Assembly (NCBI GenBank): GCA_039818825.1
Contig: JBCBTD010000005.1
Coordinates: 50,054-114,053, forward strand
Origin: JBCBTD01 sp039818825
GTDB taxonomy: Bacteria > Pseudomonadota > Alphaproteobacteria > Geminicoccales > Geminicoccaceae
Length of the DNA stretch: 64,000 nucleotides
Direction of reading: 5' to 3'
Below the pieces are notes generated by a model, which saw only the letters and a program-made list of their open reading frames with translations, made no database searches and was not told the DNA's origin. The position numbers and the translations under genes were made by a program. This document shows, in pieces, positions 51,993 through 61,095 of this stretch. The stretch's first letter is position 1, and every line of letters begins with the position of its first letter.

Positions 51993-53396
51993 ATGCAGCC
52001 TGTTTTCACCCGCAGTTCCGAACCCTTCGTGCCCGCGGCATTCGCGCCCGCGCCCGACGCCATGGGGTTCGTCCGGTTCCTGCGGCTCCTGCTGACCGAC
52101 GCCGTCTCGGCCGTTCCGGAGCGCGCCTATCATGAGCCGATCGCCACGGTGAACGTCCCGGGCACCGGGCGGCCGCTGGTCGCGTTCGTGTCGGACCCGA
52201 CGACCCTCGAAGAGATGCTGGTACGTCGGCCCGTGGACTTTCCGAAGTCGCTGATCGACGATCGGGTGTTGCGCCCGGCCTTCGGCGACAGCTTGCTGAC
52301 GGCCCATGGCGAGGACTGGCGCTGGAAGCGACGCCTGGCGGCGCCCTACTTCACCCCTGCCGCCTTGTCGGCCCGACTGGACGACATGATGGCGCCGTTC
52401 GACGCGCTGCTCGACGACTGGACGGACCGCGGACCAGGAACGTCGATCGACGTGGCGGCGGCGATGACGGCGGCGACTTTGGAGGTCGTCCGCCGCGTTC
52501 TCTTCGCCGGCGATCCGAAGATCGACGTTGGCGCCATCGCCAGGGCGATCGACGACTATCTCGGCCCGATCTCGTGGCTCGTCGGGCTCGCTAGTTTGAA
52601 AACGCCTGCATGGCTGCCGCATCCAGGGCGGGCGAAGCTGCTCGACGGCCGTCGGCGGATGCGTGCCGAGGTGGACGCCCTGGTCGTCCGTCAGCGCGCC
52701 GCGCCGAACGCCGCCAGCGGCATGTGCGCCGCCTTGTTGGATGCACGAGACCCCGCGACCGGGCGGCGGCTCGACGACGACGATCTGACCGACATGCTGC
52801 TCACCCTCATTGCCGCCGGGCACGAAACGACGGCGAACGCCCTGGCCATGGCCTTGTATTGCCTGGCCGAGCAGCCGGAGCTGCAGGACGCACTGCGCGA
52901 CGAAGCGATCGCCACCGCCGGCGACGGCGCCCTGAGCCCGGACCATCTTTCGAGCCTGGTCCTTACCGAGGCCTTCGTACGCGAGACGCTGCGGCTGTTC
53001 CCGCCGGCACCCCTGATGGCGCGACGCAACCTCCGGACGGAAACCCTGGCCGGGCAACGCCTGCCGCCCGGCACGACCCTGTTCATCCCGATCTACGCCG
53101 TGCATCGGCACAGCGGGCTGTGGCACCGGCCCGAGCGCTTCGACGTGGAACGCCATCTGGGCGCTGATCGAGATGCTATCGGGCGAACCGCCTACATGCC
53201 GTTCGGCGCCGGTCCACGGATCTGCGCCGGGCAGGCGTTCGCCATGATGGAGATGGTGGGTGCGCTGGCGACGATCGTCCGGCGCGTCAGCGTCGGTCGG
53301 GCCGACCGACATCCGGTCGAACTCGTCCACCGGCTGACGCTCCGCCCGAAGAACGGCCTGATGCTGGAAATGTCGCCGGTTCCGAAACGGCGTTGA
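51993..53396 (+). CDS. Cytochrome P450
   Basis: This 467-residue monooxygenase has all P450 marks: the I-helix LIAAGHETTANAL with the oxygen-binding Thr, the K-helix ETLR of the ExxR motif, MARRNLR, HRPERFDVERHL, and the heme loop FGAGPRICAGQAF with the thiolate Cys. No membrane anchor is present, so it is soluble and bacterial in type. AGGAGG precedes the ATG at 51993. No ferredoxin or reductase gene is adjacent; the substrate is unknown. Confidence 0.95.
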   Translation: MQPVFTRSSEPFVPAAFAPAPDAMGFVRFLRLLLTDAVSAVPERAYHEPIATVNVPGTGRPLVAFVSDPTTLEEMLVRRPVDFPKSLIDDRVLRPAFGDSLLTAHGEDWRWKRRLAAPYFTPAALSARLDDMMAPFDALLDDWTDRGPGTSIDVAAAMTAATLEVVRRVLFAGDPKIDVGAIARAIDDYLGPISWLVGLASLKTPAWLPHPGRAKLLDGRRRMRAEVDALVVRQRAAPNAASGMCAALLDARDPATGRRLDDDDLTDMLLTLIAAGHETTANALAMALYCLAEQPELQDALRDEAIATAGDGALSPDHLSSLVLTEAFVRETLRLFPPAPLMARRNLRTETLAGQRLPPGTTLFIPIYAVHRHSGLWHRPERFDVERHLGADRDAIGRTAYMPFGAGPRICAGQAFAMMEMVGALATIVRRVSVGRADRHPVELVHRLTLRPKNGLMLEMSPVPKRR

Positions 53397-53483
53397 CGAC
53401 GTCGGCGTGCCCAGGCGACCGCAAAGCGCCGAACGGACGGCAACGCCTGAGGCTTGGCCAAAGGAACATCGAGGACACCATGC

Positions 53484-53888
53484 ATGACCCATCTCGTCGC
53501 CTACGCCGTCACGGCATTCACCCTGTTGGCCGTCGACGCCGTTTGGCTGGGCTTCGTCGCCCATGACTTCTACGCCGCGCAGCTCGGCGACTTGATGCGC
53601 GAGCAAACCAACGTCGCCGTCGCGGCAGCGTTCTACGTCATCTACGCCGCCGGCGTGACGGGATTGGCGGTCGCGCCGGCGCTCGCAGCGGGGCAGTCGC
53701 GGGCCGCGTTGTGGCGTGGTTTGCTCTTGGGCTTCTGCGCGTACGGCACGTACGATCTCACCAACCTCGCAACCCTGCGTAACTGGCCGGTGGCGATGAG
53801 CGTCGTCGATCTCCTGTGGGGAACGGTCCTGACCGGCACGGCGGCGGTTGCCGGCTACGCAATGACCCGTCGTCTGCTGGGGATGTGA
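53484..53888 (+). CDS. DUF2177 family membrane protein
   Basis: This 134-residue membrane protein has about four hydrophobic segments and the DUF2177 signatures DAVWLGFVAHDFY and FCAYGTYDLTNLATLRNWP. The start at 53484 was chosen over the out-of-frame ATG at 53480. Function of the family is unknown. It lies 87 bases after the P450 gene on the same strand and may be co-transcribed. Confidence 0.87.
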   Translation: MTHLVAYAVTAFTLLAVDAVWLGFVAHDFYAAQLGDLMREQTNVAVAAAFYVIYAAGVTGLAVAPALAAGQSRAALWRGLLLGFCAYGTYDLTNLATLRNWPVAMSVVDLLWGTVLTGTAAVAGYAMTRRLLGM

Positions 53889-54136
53889 GCTTGCGCCGGG
53901 AGCATTGCCCTTCAGCGCAGCGCATCGAGCCCGCCAACCGACATGCTGATCGCCGCCGCGACCTTCGTTCGGGGACGCGGAACGGGTGATCAGCGTGTAT
54001 CGTGACGCACGGTTCGGCGACCTGGGTGACGACGGGCAAGTGGCGCTGACCTGAGTTGCCGAACGAACCCTGATCGCGAGTTTTTCTCGTCGATTCAACG
54101 CTTTATCGAGGAACCGGTGCAGCCAGCGAGGACGTC

Positions 54137-55588
54137 GTGCAAGGGTCGCTGATGCTGCAAGGTACCGGCTCCAACGTCGGCAAGTCGCTGCTGGTCGCCG
54201 GGCTCTGTCGCTTGTTTGCTCGCCGTGGTCTCCGGGTCGCACCGTTCAAGCCGCAGAACATGAGCAACAACGCTGCGGTCACCGTAGATGGCGGCGAGAT
54301 CGGCCGGGCCCAAGCGCTGCAAGCAAAGGCCGCAGGTCTGGATCCGCACACCGACATGAACCCGGTCCTGCTGAAGCCCGAGAGCGAGCGCGGCGCTCAG
54401 GTCGTCGTCCAGGGGCGAACGCGAGGACGCTACGACGCTCGCGCCTACCATGCGCTGAAGCCGGAGCTGATGCCGGCGATCCTGGAGAGCTACCGCCGGC
54501 TGCGGACCCGTGCCGACCTGGTCCTCGTCGAAGGCGCCGGCAGCCCGGCCGAGGTCAACCTGCGCGCCGGCGACCTCGCCAACATGGGCTTCGCCCTAGC
54601 CGCCGACGTACCGGTGGTGCTGGTCGGCGACATCGAGCGCGGCGGCGTCATCGCTGCACTGGTCGGCACGGTGAGCCTGCTCGACGCCGACGAGCGCGCT
54701 CGGTGCCGCGGCTACGTGGTCAACCGCTTCCGCGGCGACCCATCCCTGTTCGAGGACGCCCATCCGATCTTGAACGCGCGAACGGGCCTTTCGAACTTCG
54801 GCGTGGTCCCGTGGTTCGACGACGCCTGGCGGCTGCCGGCGGAAGACGTCATGGACCTCGCCCACCGCCGTTCGCGGGGTGGCAGCTTCGAAGTCGCGGT
54901 GCCGCGGACACCGCGGATCGCCAACTTCGACGATCTCGACCCGTTGGCCGCCGAGCCGGGCGTCCGGGTCACCATCGTCGAGCCCGGACGGCCATTGCCG
55001 GCAACGACCGACCTCGTGCTGCTACCTGGCTCCAAGGCGACGCGAAGCGACCTTGGGGCCTTCCGCCAACAAGGCTGGGACGTCGACCTGATCGCGCATT
55101 GCCGCCGCGGCGGCCGGGTGCTGGGCCTCTGCGGCGGCTACCAAATGCTCGGCCAGCAGATCGACGACCCTACGGGCATCGAAGGCCCTGCCGGTAGCGA
55201 CGAGGGTCTAGGGCTGCTCGACGTCACAACCACCCTGACGCCGGAGAAGACCCTCGAACGCGTACAGGCGCGCGTCTGGCCCGATGGCCCGGAAGCGCTC
55301 GGCTACGAGATGCATGTCGGCGTCACGGAAGGACCGGCACGTGTGCGGCCCGCCTTTGCCGTGAACGGTCGACCGGAAGGCGCCGTCAGCGGCGACGGCC
55401 GCGTTGTCGGCACCTACCTCCACGGTCTCTTCGCCGCGGACCCGTTCCGCCGCTGGGCCCTGGACGGCTGGGGCGCCGAGGCGTCGGCGGTGGCCTACGA
55501 CCGCTCCGTCGAAACGACCTTGGACGCGCTGGCCGACCACTTGGCCGAGCATCTGGCGGTCGAACGCCTGCTCGCCGCCGCCTACTGA
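54137..55588 (+). CDS. cobQ: Cobyric acid synthase
   Basis: This 483-residue enzyme amidates four side chains of adenosylcobyrinic acid a,c-diamide using glutamine and ATP. The N-terminal dethiobiotin-synthetase-like domain has GTGSNVGKSLLVAG and APFKPQNMSNNA; the C-terminal class I glutaminase domain has LGLCGGYQMLG with the catalytic Cys and GTYLHGLF with its His. The start is GTG at 54137. Its last 7 bases overlap the end of the convergent cbiB gene. Confidence 0.96.
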   Translation: MQGSLMLQGTGSNVGKSLLVAGLCRLFARRGLRVAPFKPQNMSNNAAVTVDGGEIGRAQALQAKAAGLDPHTDMNPVLLKPESERGAQVVVQGRTRGRYDARAYHALKPELMPAILESYRRLRTRADLVLVEGAGSPAEVNLRAGDLANMGFALAADVPVVLVGDIERGGVIAALVGTVSLLDADERARCRGYVVNRFRGDPSLFEDAHPILNARTGLSNFGVVPWFDDAWRLPAEDVMDLAHRRSRGGSFEVAVPRTPRIANFDDLDPLAAEPGVRVTIVEPGRPLPATTDLVLLPGSKATRSDLGAFRQQGWDVDLIAHCRRGGRVLGLCGGYQMLGQQIDDPTGIEGPAGSDEGLGLLDVTTTLTPEKTLERVQARVWPDGPEALGYEMHVGVTEGPARVRPAFAVNGRPEGAVSGDGRVVGTYLHGLFAADPFRRWALDGWGAEASAVAYDRSVETTLDALADHLAEHLAVERLLAAAY

Positions 55589-56589
55589 GTGAACGGCCAA
55601 GCGACGAGGCCGGCCCAGGCAAGCGCGAGAGCCACCATGACCACAGCCCACGACCGCCACAGGAGCCGTACGGCGCGACGGACGTCCTGGCCGTCCAGCC
55701 GCTCGCGGCCGACGCCGATGAACGGGTCGTCGACCCGGCCGGATGCATAGACACGCGGCCCCGCCAACTTCACGCCCAACGCCGACGCCGCCGCAGCCTC
55801 CGGCCAGCCGGCATTCGGCGAACGGTGCTTCGGGGCTTCACGCCGCACCAGCGGCCAGAGGCCTGGCCTGCCCGCGGCGAGCAGCAACAGGCCGGCGGTC
55901 AGCCGCGCCGGTAGGTGGTTGGCGACGTCGTCGAGCCGTGCGGCCGCCCAGCCGAAATGCAGGTAGCGCTCCGAACGATAGCCGAGCATCGAATCGAGGG
56001 TGTTCACCGCCTTGTAACCGACGAGGCCGATCGGTCCGAGCACCAGCAGCCAAAACAAGGGTGCGATGACCCCGTCGGCGACGTTCTCCGCCGCCGATTC
56101 GACCGCCGCGCGGGCGACGCCCGCCTCGTCGAGGCTCGCCGGGTCACGCCCGACGATGTGGCCGACGGCGGCGCGTCCTTCGGCCAAGCCTCGTTCGAGG
56201 CCAGCGGCGACCGCACCGACGTGGGCGGTGAGGCTCCGCTGCGCCATGAACGCGCTGCAGATCACGGCTGCGGCAATCAGCCCCAGAACACTCTGCATCG
56301 CGAGCCAGCCGAGCACTGCGCCGGCCGACGCCGCCGCCAGGACCACCAGCAGGACGACCAAGATCCCGCGCCGGCGGCGCGTGCTCGTGGTCTGGCCCGC
56401 ACGCCACAGCCAGCCGTCCAGCAGCCCGATCAAGCGGCCGAGAGCGACGATCGGATGGGGTACCCGCGCATACAACCACGTGGGCTCGCCGGTCGCCGCG
56501 TCGACGACCAGAGCCAAGAGCGCAAGCCCGAGCACGACGTCCGCCGGTAAGATCAGCACGGTCGCCGTCCAACCGGCGACCGCCACCAC
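55582..56589 (-). CDS. cbiB: Adenosylcobinamide-phosphate synthase (CbiB/CobD)
   Basis: This 335-residue inner-membrane protein condenses adenosylcobyric acid with aminopropanol or its phosphate. Marks are DAATGEPTWLYARVPHPIVALG, RAAVESAAENVADGVIAPLFW, YKAVNTLDSMLGY, and the C-terminal SPNAGWPEAAAASALGVKL. The start is GTG at 56589 (a second GTG follows directly). It ends tail to tail with cobQ, overlapping by 7 bases, and is divergent from the cobH operon. Confidence 0.95.
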   Translation of the reverse strand: MVAVAGWTATVLILPADVVLGLALLALVVDAATGEPTWLYARVPHPIVALGRLIGLLDGWLWRAGQTTSTRRRRGILVVLLVVLAAASAGAVLGWLAMQSVLGLIAAAVICSAFMAQRSLTAHVGAVAAGLERGLAEGRAAVGHIVGRDPASLDEAGVARAAVESAAENVADGVIAPLFWLLVLGPIGLVGYKAVNTLDSMLGYRSERYLHFGWAAARLDDVANHLPARLTAGLLLLAAGRPGLWPLVRREAPKHRSPNAGWPEAAAASALGVKLAGPRVYASGRVDDPFIGVGRERLDGQDVRRAVRLLWRSWAVVMVALALAWAGLVAWPFTQ

Positions 56590-56779
56590 CGGTCGGCTTG
56601 CCCGGCGCCGGAGCGGTTGCTACGCGACATGGACCGGCCGTGGCTGGGCCGTTGACCGGCGAAGTTGGAAATGACCACAGGAGGCGACCGTCGCAATCGG
56701 CAGACACCCATCAGTCTGACCGAGCTTCGCGCGGTTGTCGCTTTCGCCGATCGTCGGCGTGGCCTATGGAAACGATGCC

Positions 56780-57412
56780 GTGACCGTTGAAGGGTTCGAC
56801 TATCTCCGTGATCCAGATACCATTTACGAGCGGTCGTTCGCGATCATCGAAGCGGAGACCGACTGGGCGTCGCTATCGTCGGAGCTTCGACCCGTCGCGC
56901 TTCGCATGATCCATGCCTCGGGGATGACGGAACTGGTTGGGGATTTGGCGGCTTCGAATGACTTCGTGACCACCGCGACCGCGACGCTCCGCGGCGCGAG
57001 ACCGGTCATTGCGGATTGCCGCATGGTCCAGCATGGGATCATTCGTCGACAATTACCTGCCGCGAATCCGATCGCATGCATCCTCGACGAGCAACCGCAC
57101 GCGCCGGCTGGCGATACCCGCTCCGCGGCAGCGATCGACAGATCGGCACCGTTGCTCGACGGCGCCCTGGTCGTCATCGGCAATGCCCCGACTGCGCTGT
57201 TCCGGCTGCTGGAGCGGATCGCCAGCGGTACTAGCCGACCGGCGGCCGTCGTCGGCCTGCCCGTCGGCTTCGTCGGCGCCGCCGAGAGCAAGGCGGCGCT
57301 GGCGGCGGCCGGGAGCGTCCCGTTCTTGACCTTGCATGGACGGCGCGGTGGCAGCCCCATGGCGGCTGCCGCGGTGAACGCTCTCGCACGCCTCGCCGGG
57401 AGGGCGCCTTGA
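56780..57412 (+). CDS. cobH: Precorrin-8X methylmutase
   Basis: This 210-residue enzyme moves the C11 methyl of precorrin-8X to C12, giving hydrogenobyrinic acid. Marks are YLRDPDTIYERSFAIIEAE, RMIHASGM with the catalytic His, ADCRMVQHGI and VVGLPVGFVGAAESKAAL. I placed the start at GTG 56780, which fits the usual short N-terminus; a TTG at 56735 in frame is less likely. Its stop overlaps the TTG start of cobL. Confidence 0.93.
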   Translation: MTVEGFDYLRDPDTIYERSFAIIEAETDWASLSSELRPVALRMIHASGMTELVGDLAASNDFVTTATATLRGARPVIADCRMVQHGIIRRQLPAANPIACILDEQPHAPAGDTRSAAAIDRSAPLLDGALVVIGNAPTALFRLLERIASGTSRPAAVVGLPVGFVGAAESKAALAAAGSVPFLTLHGRRGGSPMAAAAVNALARLAGRAP

Positions 57413-58605
57413 GCCTCGACGTCATCGGCATCGGTGCGGACGGGACTGGTGGCCTCAGCGTCGACGTCCGTCACATCCTCGAAGCGGCCGAAGTGATCGT
57501 CGGCGGCAAACGGCACCTCGGATTCGTCAAGGACCATCCGGCCGAGAAGCTGGCGTGGCAGCGGCCGCTGGATGCGAGTTTCCTGCAGATCGACGAGCGG
57601 ATCGAGCGCCGCGTCGTGGTCCTTTCCTCGGGCGATCCGCTCGATCACGGGGTCGCCCGGCGCCTGCTCGATCGGTACGGCCACGCGCAGGTGTCGGTCC
57701 ATCCGCACCCGTCGGCCTTTGCCCTCGCATGCGCCCGCTTGGGCTGGTCGCGCGACGACGTCACCTGCCTCAGCCTCCATGCCCGACCGATCAACCGGCT
57801 GAAGCGGGAGCTGACGCCTGGCCGACGGCTGCTACTGCTGACCGATGCAAAAACGTCCGCCTTCGCGGTCGCCCAATGCCTGCGCGAGAGCGGCTGGGGC
57901 GCCAGCACCATCTGGCGGCTATCCAGGCTCGGTGCCGGCGACGAGATCGTCGCTGAGGGCCGTGCCGCCGAATGGGCGGACCCGACCATCACCGAACTCG
58001 ACACCGTGGCCGTTGCCTGCCTCGCGGATGATCCGACCCGGCTGCTGGCGGGCTTCGGCCTTGACGACGACGATTTCGGCCATGACGGGCAATTGTCGAA
58101 GGTGCAGGCGCGGGCCGAGGCCGTGTTCGCCCTCAATCCGCTGCCGGGCCAACATTTGTGGGACGTCGGCGCAGGCTGCGGCGGCGTCGCCATCACTTGG
58201 CTCCGCGCCGCCGGGATCGGCCAGGTCAGTGCCATCGAGCAGGATTTCGGCCGCGCAGCCCTGTTGCAGAAGAACGCCGACGTTCTGGGGACACCCGAGG
58301 TTCAGGTCTTCATCGCCGACGCGCCGGACGTACTGAGCGAGCTCGACGACCCCGACGTCGTGTTCATCGGCGGCGGCTGCGACGATCCGCGGATTCTCGA
58401 GGAGTGTTGGAACAGACTGCCGGTGGGCGGCCGTCTCGTCGCCCAGGCGGTCACCATCGAGGGTCAGGAAACGCTGACCTCAGCGGCCGAGACGTTCGAC
58501 GGGGTGCTCACGCGGTTCCATCGCGAAACGCGCGGCGCGCTGGGCGAGAAGTCGACCTGGCGACCGAGCCTGCCCGTGCTGCAGCTAGAAGCCCGCAAAC
58601 GTTGA
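57409..58605 (+). CDS. cobL: Precorrin-6Y C5,15-methyltransferase (CbiE-CbiT fusion)
   Basis: This 398-residue bifunctional enzyme methylates C5 and C15 and decarboxylates C12 of precorrin-6Y. The N-terminal CbiE domain (about 1-200) has VIGIGADGTGGLS and LSSGDPLDHGVARRL; the C-terminal CbiT domain (about 210-398) has LWDVGAGCGGVAITWLR for SAM and VFIGGGCDDPRI. The start is TTG at 57409, overlapping the cobH stop (TTGA), and its own stop overlaps the TTG start of cobI. Confidence 0.94.
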   Translation: MSLDVIGIGADGTGGLSVDVRHILEAAEVIVGGKRHLGFVKDHPAEKLAWQRPLDASFLQIDERIERRVVVLSSGDPLDHGVARRLLDRYGHAQVSVHPHPSAFALACARLGWSRDDVTCLSLHARPINRLKRELTPGRRLLLLTDAKTSAFAVAQCLRESGWGASTIWRLSRLGAGDEIVAEGRAAEWADPTITELDTVAVACLADDPTRLLAGFGLDDDDFGHDGQLSKVQARAEAVFALNPLPGQHLWDVGAGCGGVAITWLRAAGIGQVSAIEQDFGRAALLQKNADVLGTPEVQVFIADAPDVLSELDDPDVVFIGGGCDDPRILEECWNRLPVGGRLVAQAVTIEGQETLTSAAETFDGVLTRFHRETRGALGEKSTWRPSLPVLQLEARKR

Positions 58606-59309
58606 CCGGCCGGCTGTTCGGTATCGGCGTCGGGCCCGGCGATCCCGAGCTCGTGACGTTGAAAGCGGTACGCCTGACCCGTGCGGCCGACGTCGTCGTC
58701 CACCTCCGGGCTCGCGGCCGGCCGTCACGCTCGCGGGCGATCATGGCGCCGCATCTCCGCGACGATCAGCCTGAGATCGGCGTTGAACTGGTGATGTCGC
58801 CCGATCGCCGCGACGCAGAAGCCAGCTATGACCGACTGGCGGCGACGGTCGCCGAGACCCTCGCCGCGGGCCACACCGTCGCAGTGCTCTGCGAAGGCGA
58901 TCCGCTGTTGTTCGGCACGTTCGTCCATCTCCTGGAACGTTTGGAGCCGGTGCCCGACGTCGAGATCGTCCCCGGCGTCGCGTCGCCCCACGCCGCCGCC
59001 GCCGCCGCCGGCTGGCCGCTCGCCACTGGCGCCGCCAGTTTTGGCGTTCTGGCCGCATCGATGGGTGCGGACGCACTGCGCCAAAGGCTGGCGTGCCTGG
59101 ACGCCGCGGCCCTGATCAAAGTCGGCAAGCGGCTGCAGGAGGTCAGAGCGCTCTTGACCGAACTCGGTCTCGACGCGGACGCGCGGCTGGTGGTCGAGGC
59201 GTCGAGCCAGAAGCAACAGGTCCAAAAGCTGACCGACTGGCCGGAAGCCCGTGCTCCCTACTTCTCGGTGGTTCTGACGCGCGGACTGGCGGAAGCCCGT
59301 GCCGTCTGA
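58602..59309 (+). CDS. cobI: Precorrin-2 C20-methyltransferase
   Basis: This 235-residue SAM-dependent tetrapyrrole methylase converts precorrin-2 to precorrin-3A. Marks are GIGVGPGDPELVTLKAVRL at the start, LCEGDPLLFGTFVHLLERL and IVPGVASPHAAAAAAGWPL. The start is TTG at 58602, with the 4-base TTGA overlap to cobL. The end overlaps the CbiG/CobJ fusion gene by 11 bases. Confidence 0.94.
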   Translation: MTGRLFGIGVGPGDPELVTLKAVRLTRAADVVVHLRARGRPSRSRAIMAPHLRDDQPEIGVELVMSPDRRDAEASYDRLAATVAETLAAGHTVAVLCEGDPLLFGTFVHLLERLEPVPDVEIVPGVASPHAAAAAAGWPLATGAASFGVLAASMGADALRQRLACLDAAALIKVGKRLQEVRALLTELGLDADARLVVEASSQKQQVQKLTDWPEARAPYFSVVLTRGLAEARAV

Positions 59310-61095
59310 GCCATGCGCCGTCGTCGTGTTCGGCAGACCCGGGCTGGCCACGGCCGAGGACATCGTTGCAGCGTTGCCCGCGGCCGAACTCCATGCGCCA
59401 CCCAGCCTGACCGCGGACGCGGACGTGCCGCTGGACGAGGTCGTTGACCACCTTCGCGAACTGTTCGCGGCTGGCCGCGCGATCGTCGGGGTGTGCGCTG
59501 CCGGTATCCTCGTGCGCGCGCTGGCACCGCTCCTCGGCGACAAGCACACCGAACCGCCGGTCGTCGCCGTGGCCGCGGACGGTCGCAGCATCGTGCCGCT
59601 GCTCGGCGGCCATCACGGCGCCAACGCGCTCGCCAAGCGGCTGGCCGCGGCGCTCGGCGGCCATGCAGCGGTGACCACGGCTAGCGAAACCGTGCACGGT
59701 GTGGTGCTCGACGAGCCGCCACCGGGCTGGCGATGGTCGGAGGCTGCGGATCTCAAACCCCTGCTCGCCCGCCTCCGCGACGGCGGCCGGCTGGTCGTGG
59801 ACGACCGAGCGGTCCGAGCCGATTGGCTGGCCCCGATCGCGGAACCGGTTGCGGAGGCGGCGGACGCGAAACCCGCCGACGTCTTGGTCACGGCGGCCAC
59901 GGCGACCTCCGGGGCCGTAGCTCTGCACCCCCAAGTCCTCGCGCTCGGCATCGGCTGCGAACGCGGCTGCGAGCCGGCCGAGGTGACCGCCCTCGCGGAG
60001 CAAGCCTTGGCCTCGGCCGATTTGGCGCCGAAGGCCGTTGCCGTCATCGTCTCGCTCGACCTCAAGGCCGACGAGCCGGCGGTGACGGACATCGCCGACG
60101 CGCTCGACGTCCCTGCGCGCTTCTTCGACGCACCGACGTTGGAAGCGATGACACCGCGCCTCGCCAACCCGTCGCCTGCCGTCTTTCGTGAAGTCGGCTG
60201 CCACGGCGTGGCCGAGGCGGCGGCGCTGGCGGCCACTGGAGCAGCCGGTTGGTTGGTCGTGCCCAAGCTCAAGAGCAGGCGGGCGACGGCCGCCGTCGCC
60301 CAGGCGTTGGCGCCGCTCACACCCGCAGCGATCGGCCGGGCGCCCGGACGGCTTCTGTTGCTCAGCCTTGGACCGGGCGGCCGCGACCAGCGAACCCGCG
60401 CGGTCGACCAGGCGCTCCGCCGCTGCACCGATCTGGTCGGCTATTCGGGCTATCTGGCGCTGATCGAGCCGGCGGTGAGGGCCGAGCGGCACGGCTTTCC
60501 GTTGGGTGGCGAGGTCGATCGCTGTCGGTTCGCGCTCGACCTCGCGGCCACGGGCCGGACCGTCGGCTTGGTCGGCTCGGGCGATGTCGGCGTCTACGCC
60601 ATGGCCGCCCTCGTCGAGGAGGTCGCTGCCGACGGCACGGGCGGCCGCTCGGTCACCGTCGACGTGCTGCCCGGCGTCAGCGCCATGCACGTTGCGGCGG
60701 CGCGGGTCGGAGCACCACTCGGCCACGACTTCTGCGCAATCTCCCTTTCGGACCTGTTGACCCCGCGCGAGGTGATCGACCGCCGGCTCGCCGCGGCCGC
60801 GGCCGGCGACTTCGTGGTTGCGCTTTACAATCCGGTCTCGCGCACGCGCCGCGACGCGTTCGTCGAAGCCAAGGCGCTCCTGGCCGCAGCCCGGCCACCC
60901 GACACGCCGTGCGTCGTTGCGCGCCAGCTCGGCCGCGACGGGGAAACGGTCCGGGTGGTCCCGCTCGCGGAGCTGTCGGTCGACGACGTGGACATGTTCA
61001 CGCTGGTCCTCGTTGGCGCGTCTCAGACCCGAACCCGTCGGGATGGCCGCGGCCGGACGCGGGCGTTCACACCGAGGGGCTATCAGCCGGCATGA
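59299..61095 (+). CDS. cobJ: CbiG-CobJ fusion: cobalamin biosynthesis CbiG domain plus precorrin-3B C17-methyltransferase
   Basis: This 598-residue protein joins an N-terminal CbiG-like region (about 1-340) to CobJ (about 348-598). The CbiG part has VPLLGGHHGANALAKRLA near 100-117 and ALGIGCERGCEPAEV with VVPKLKSRRATAA in its C-terminal CobE-like subdomain. The CobJ part has LLSLGPGGRDQRT, DLVGYSGYLALIEP, VGSGDVGVYAMAALV and ALYNPVSRTR. CobJ methylates C17 and contracts the ring of precorrin-3B; CbiG opens the delta-lactone in the anaerobic route. Such fusions are known in proteobacteria. The start is GTG at 59299, overlapping cobI. Confidence 0.92.
   Translation: MPSEPCAVVVFGRPGLATAEDIVAALPAAELHAPPSLTADADVPLDEVVDHLRELFAAGRAIVGVCAAGILVRALAPLLGDKHTEPPVVAVAADGRSIVPLLGGHHGANALAKRLAAALGGHAAVTTASETVHGVVLDEPPPGWRWSEAADLKPLLARLRDGGRLVVDDRAVRADWLAPIAEPVAEAADAKPADVLVTAATATSGAVALHPQVLALGIGCERGCEPAEVTALAEQALASADLAPKAVAVIVSLDLKADEPAVTDIADALDVPARFFDAPTLEAMTPRLANPSPAVFREVGCHGVAEAAALAATGAAGWLVVPKLKSRRATAAVAQALAPLTPAAIGRAPGRLLLLSLGPGGRDQRTRAVDQALRRCTDLVGYSGYLALIEPAVRAERHGFPLGGEVDRCRFALDLAATGRTVGLVGSGDVGVYAMAALVEEVAADGTGGRSVTVDVLPGVSAMHVAAARVGAPLGHDFCAISLSDLLTPREVIDRRLAAAAAGDFVVALYNPVSRTRRDAFVEAKALLAAARPPDTPCVVARQLGRDGETVRVVPLAELSVDDVDMFTLVLVGASQTRTRRDGRGRTRAFTPRGYQPA

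Noticed and set aside
53889..54136. Possible cobalamin riboswitch before cobQ
   Set aside because: No recognisable B12-box core or paired arms could be found by eye in this gap or before cobN or cobH.
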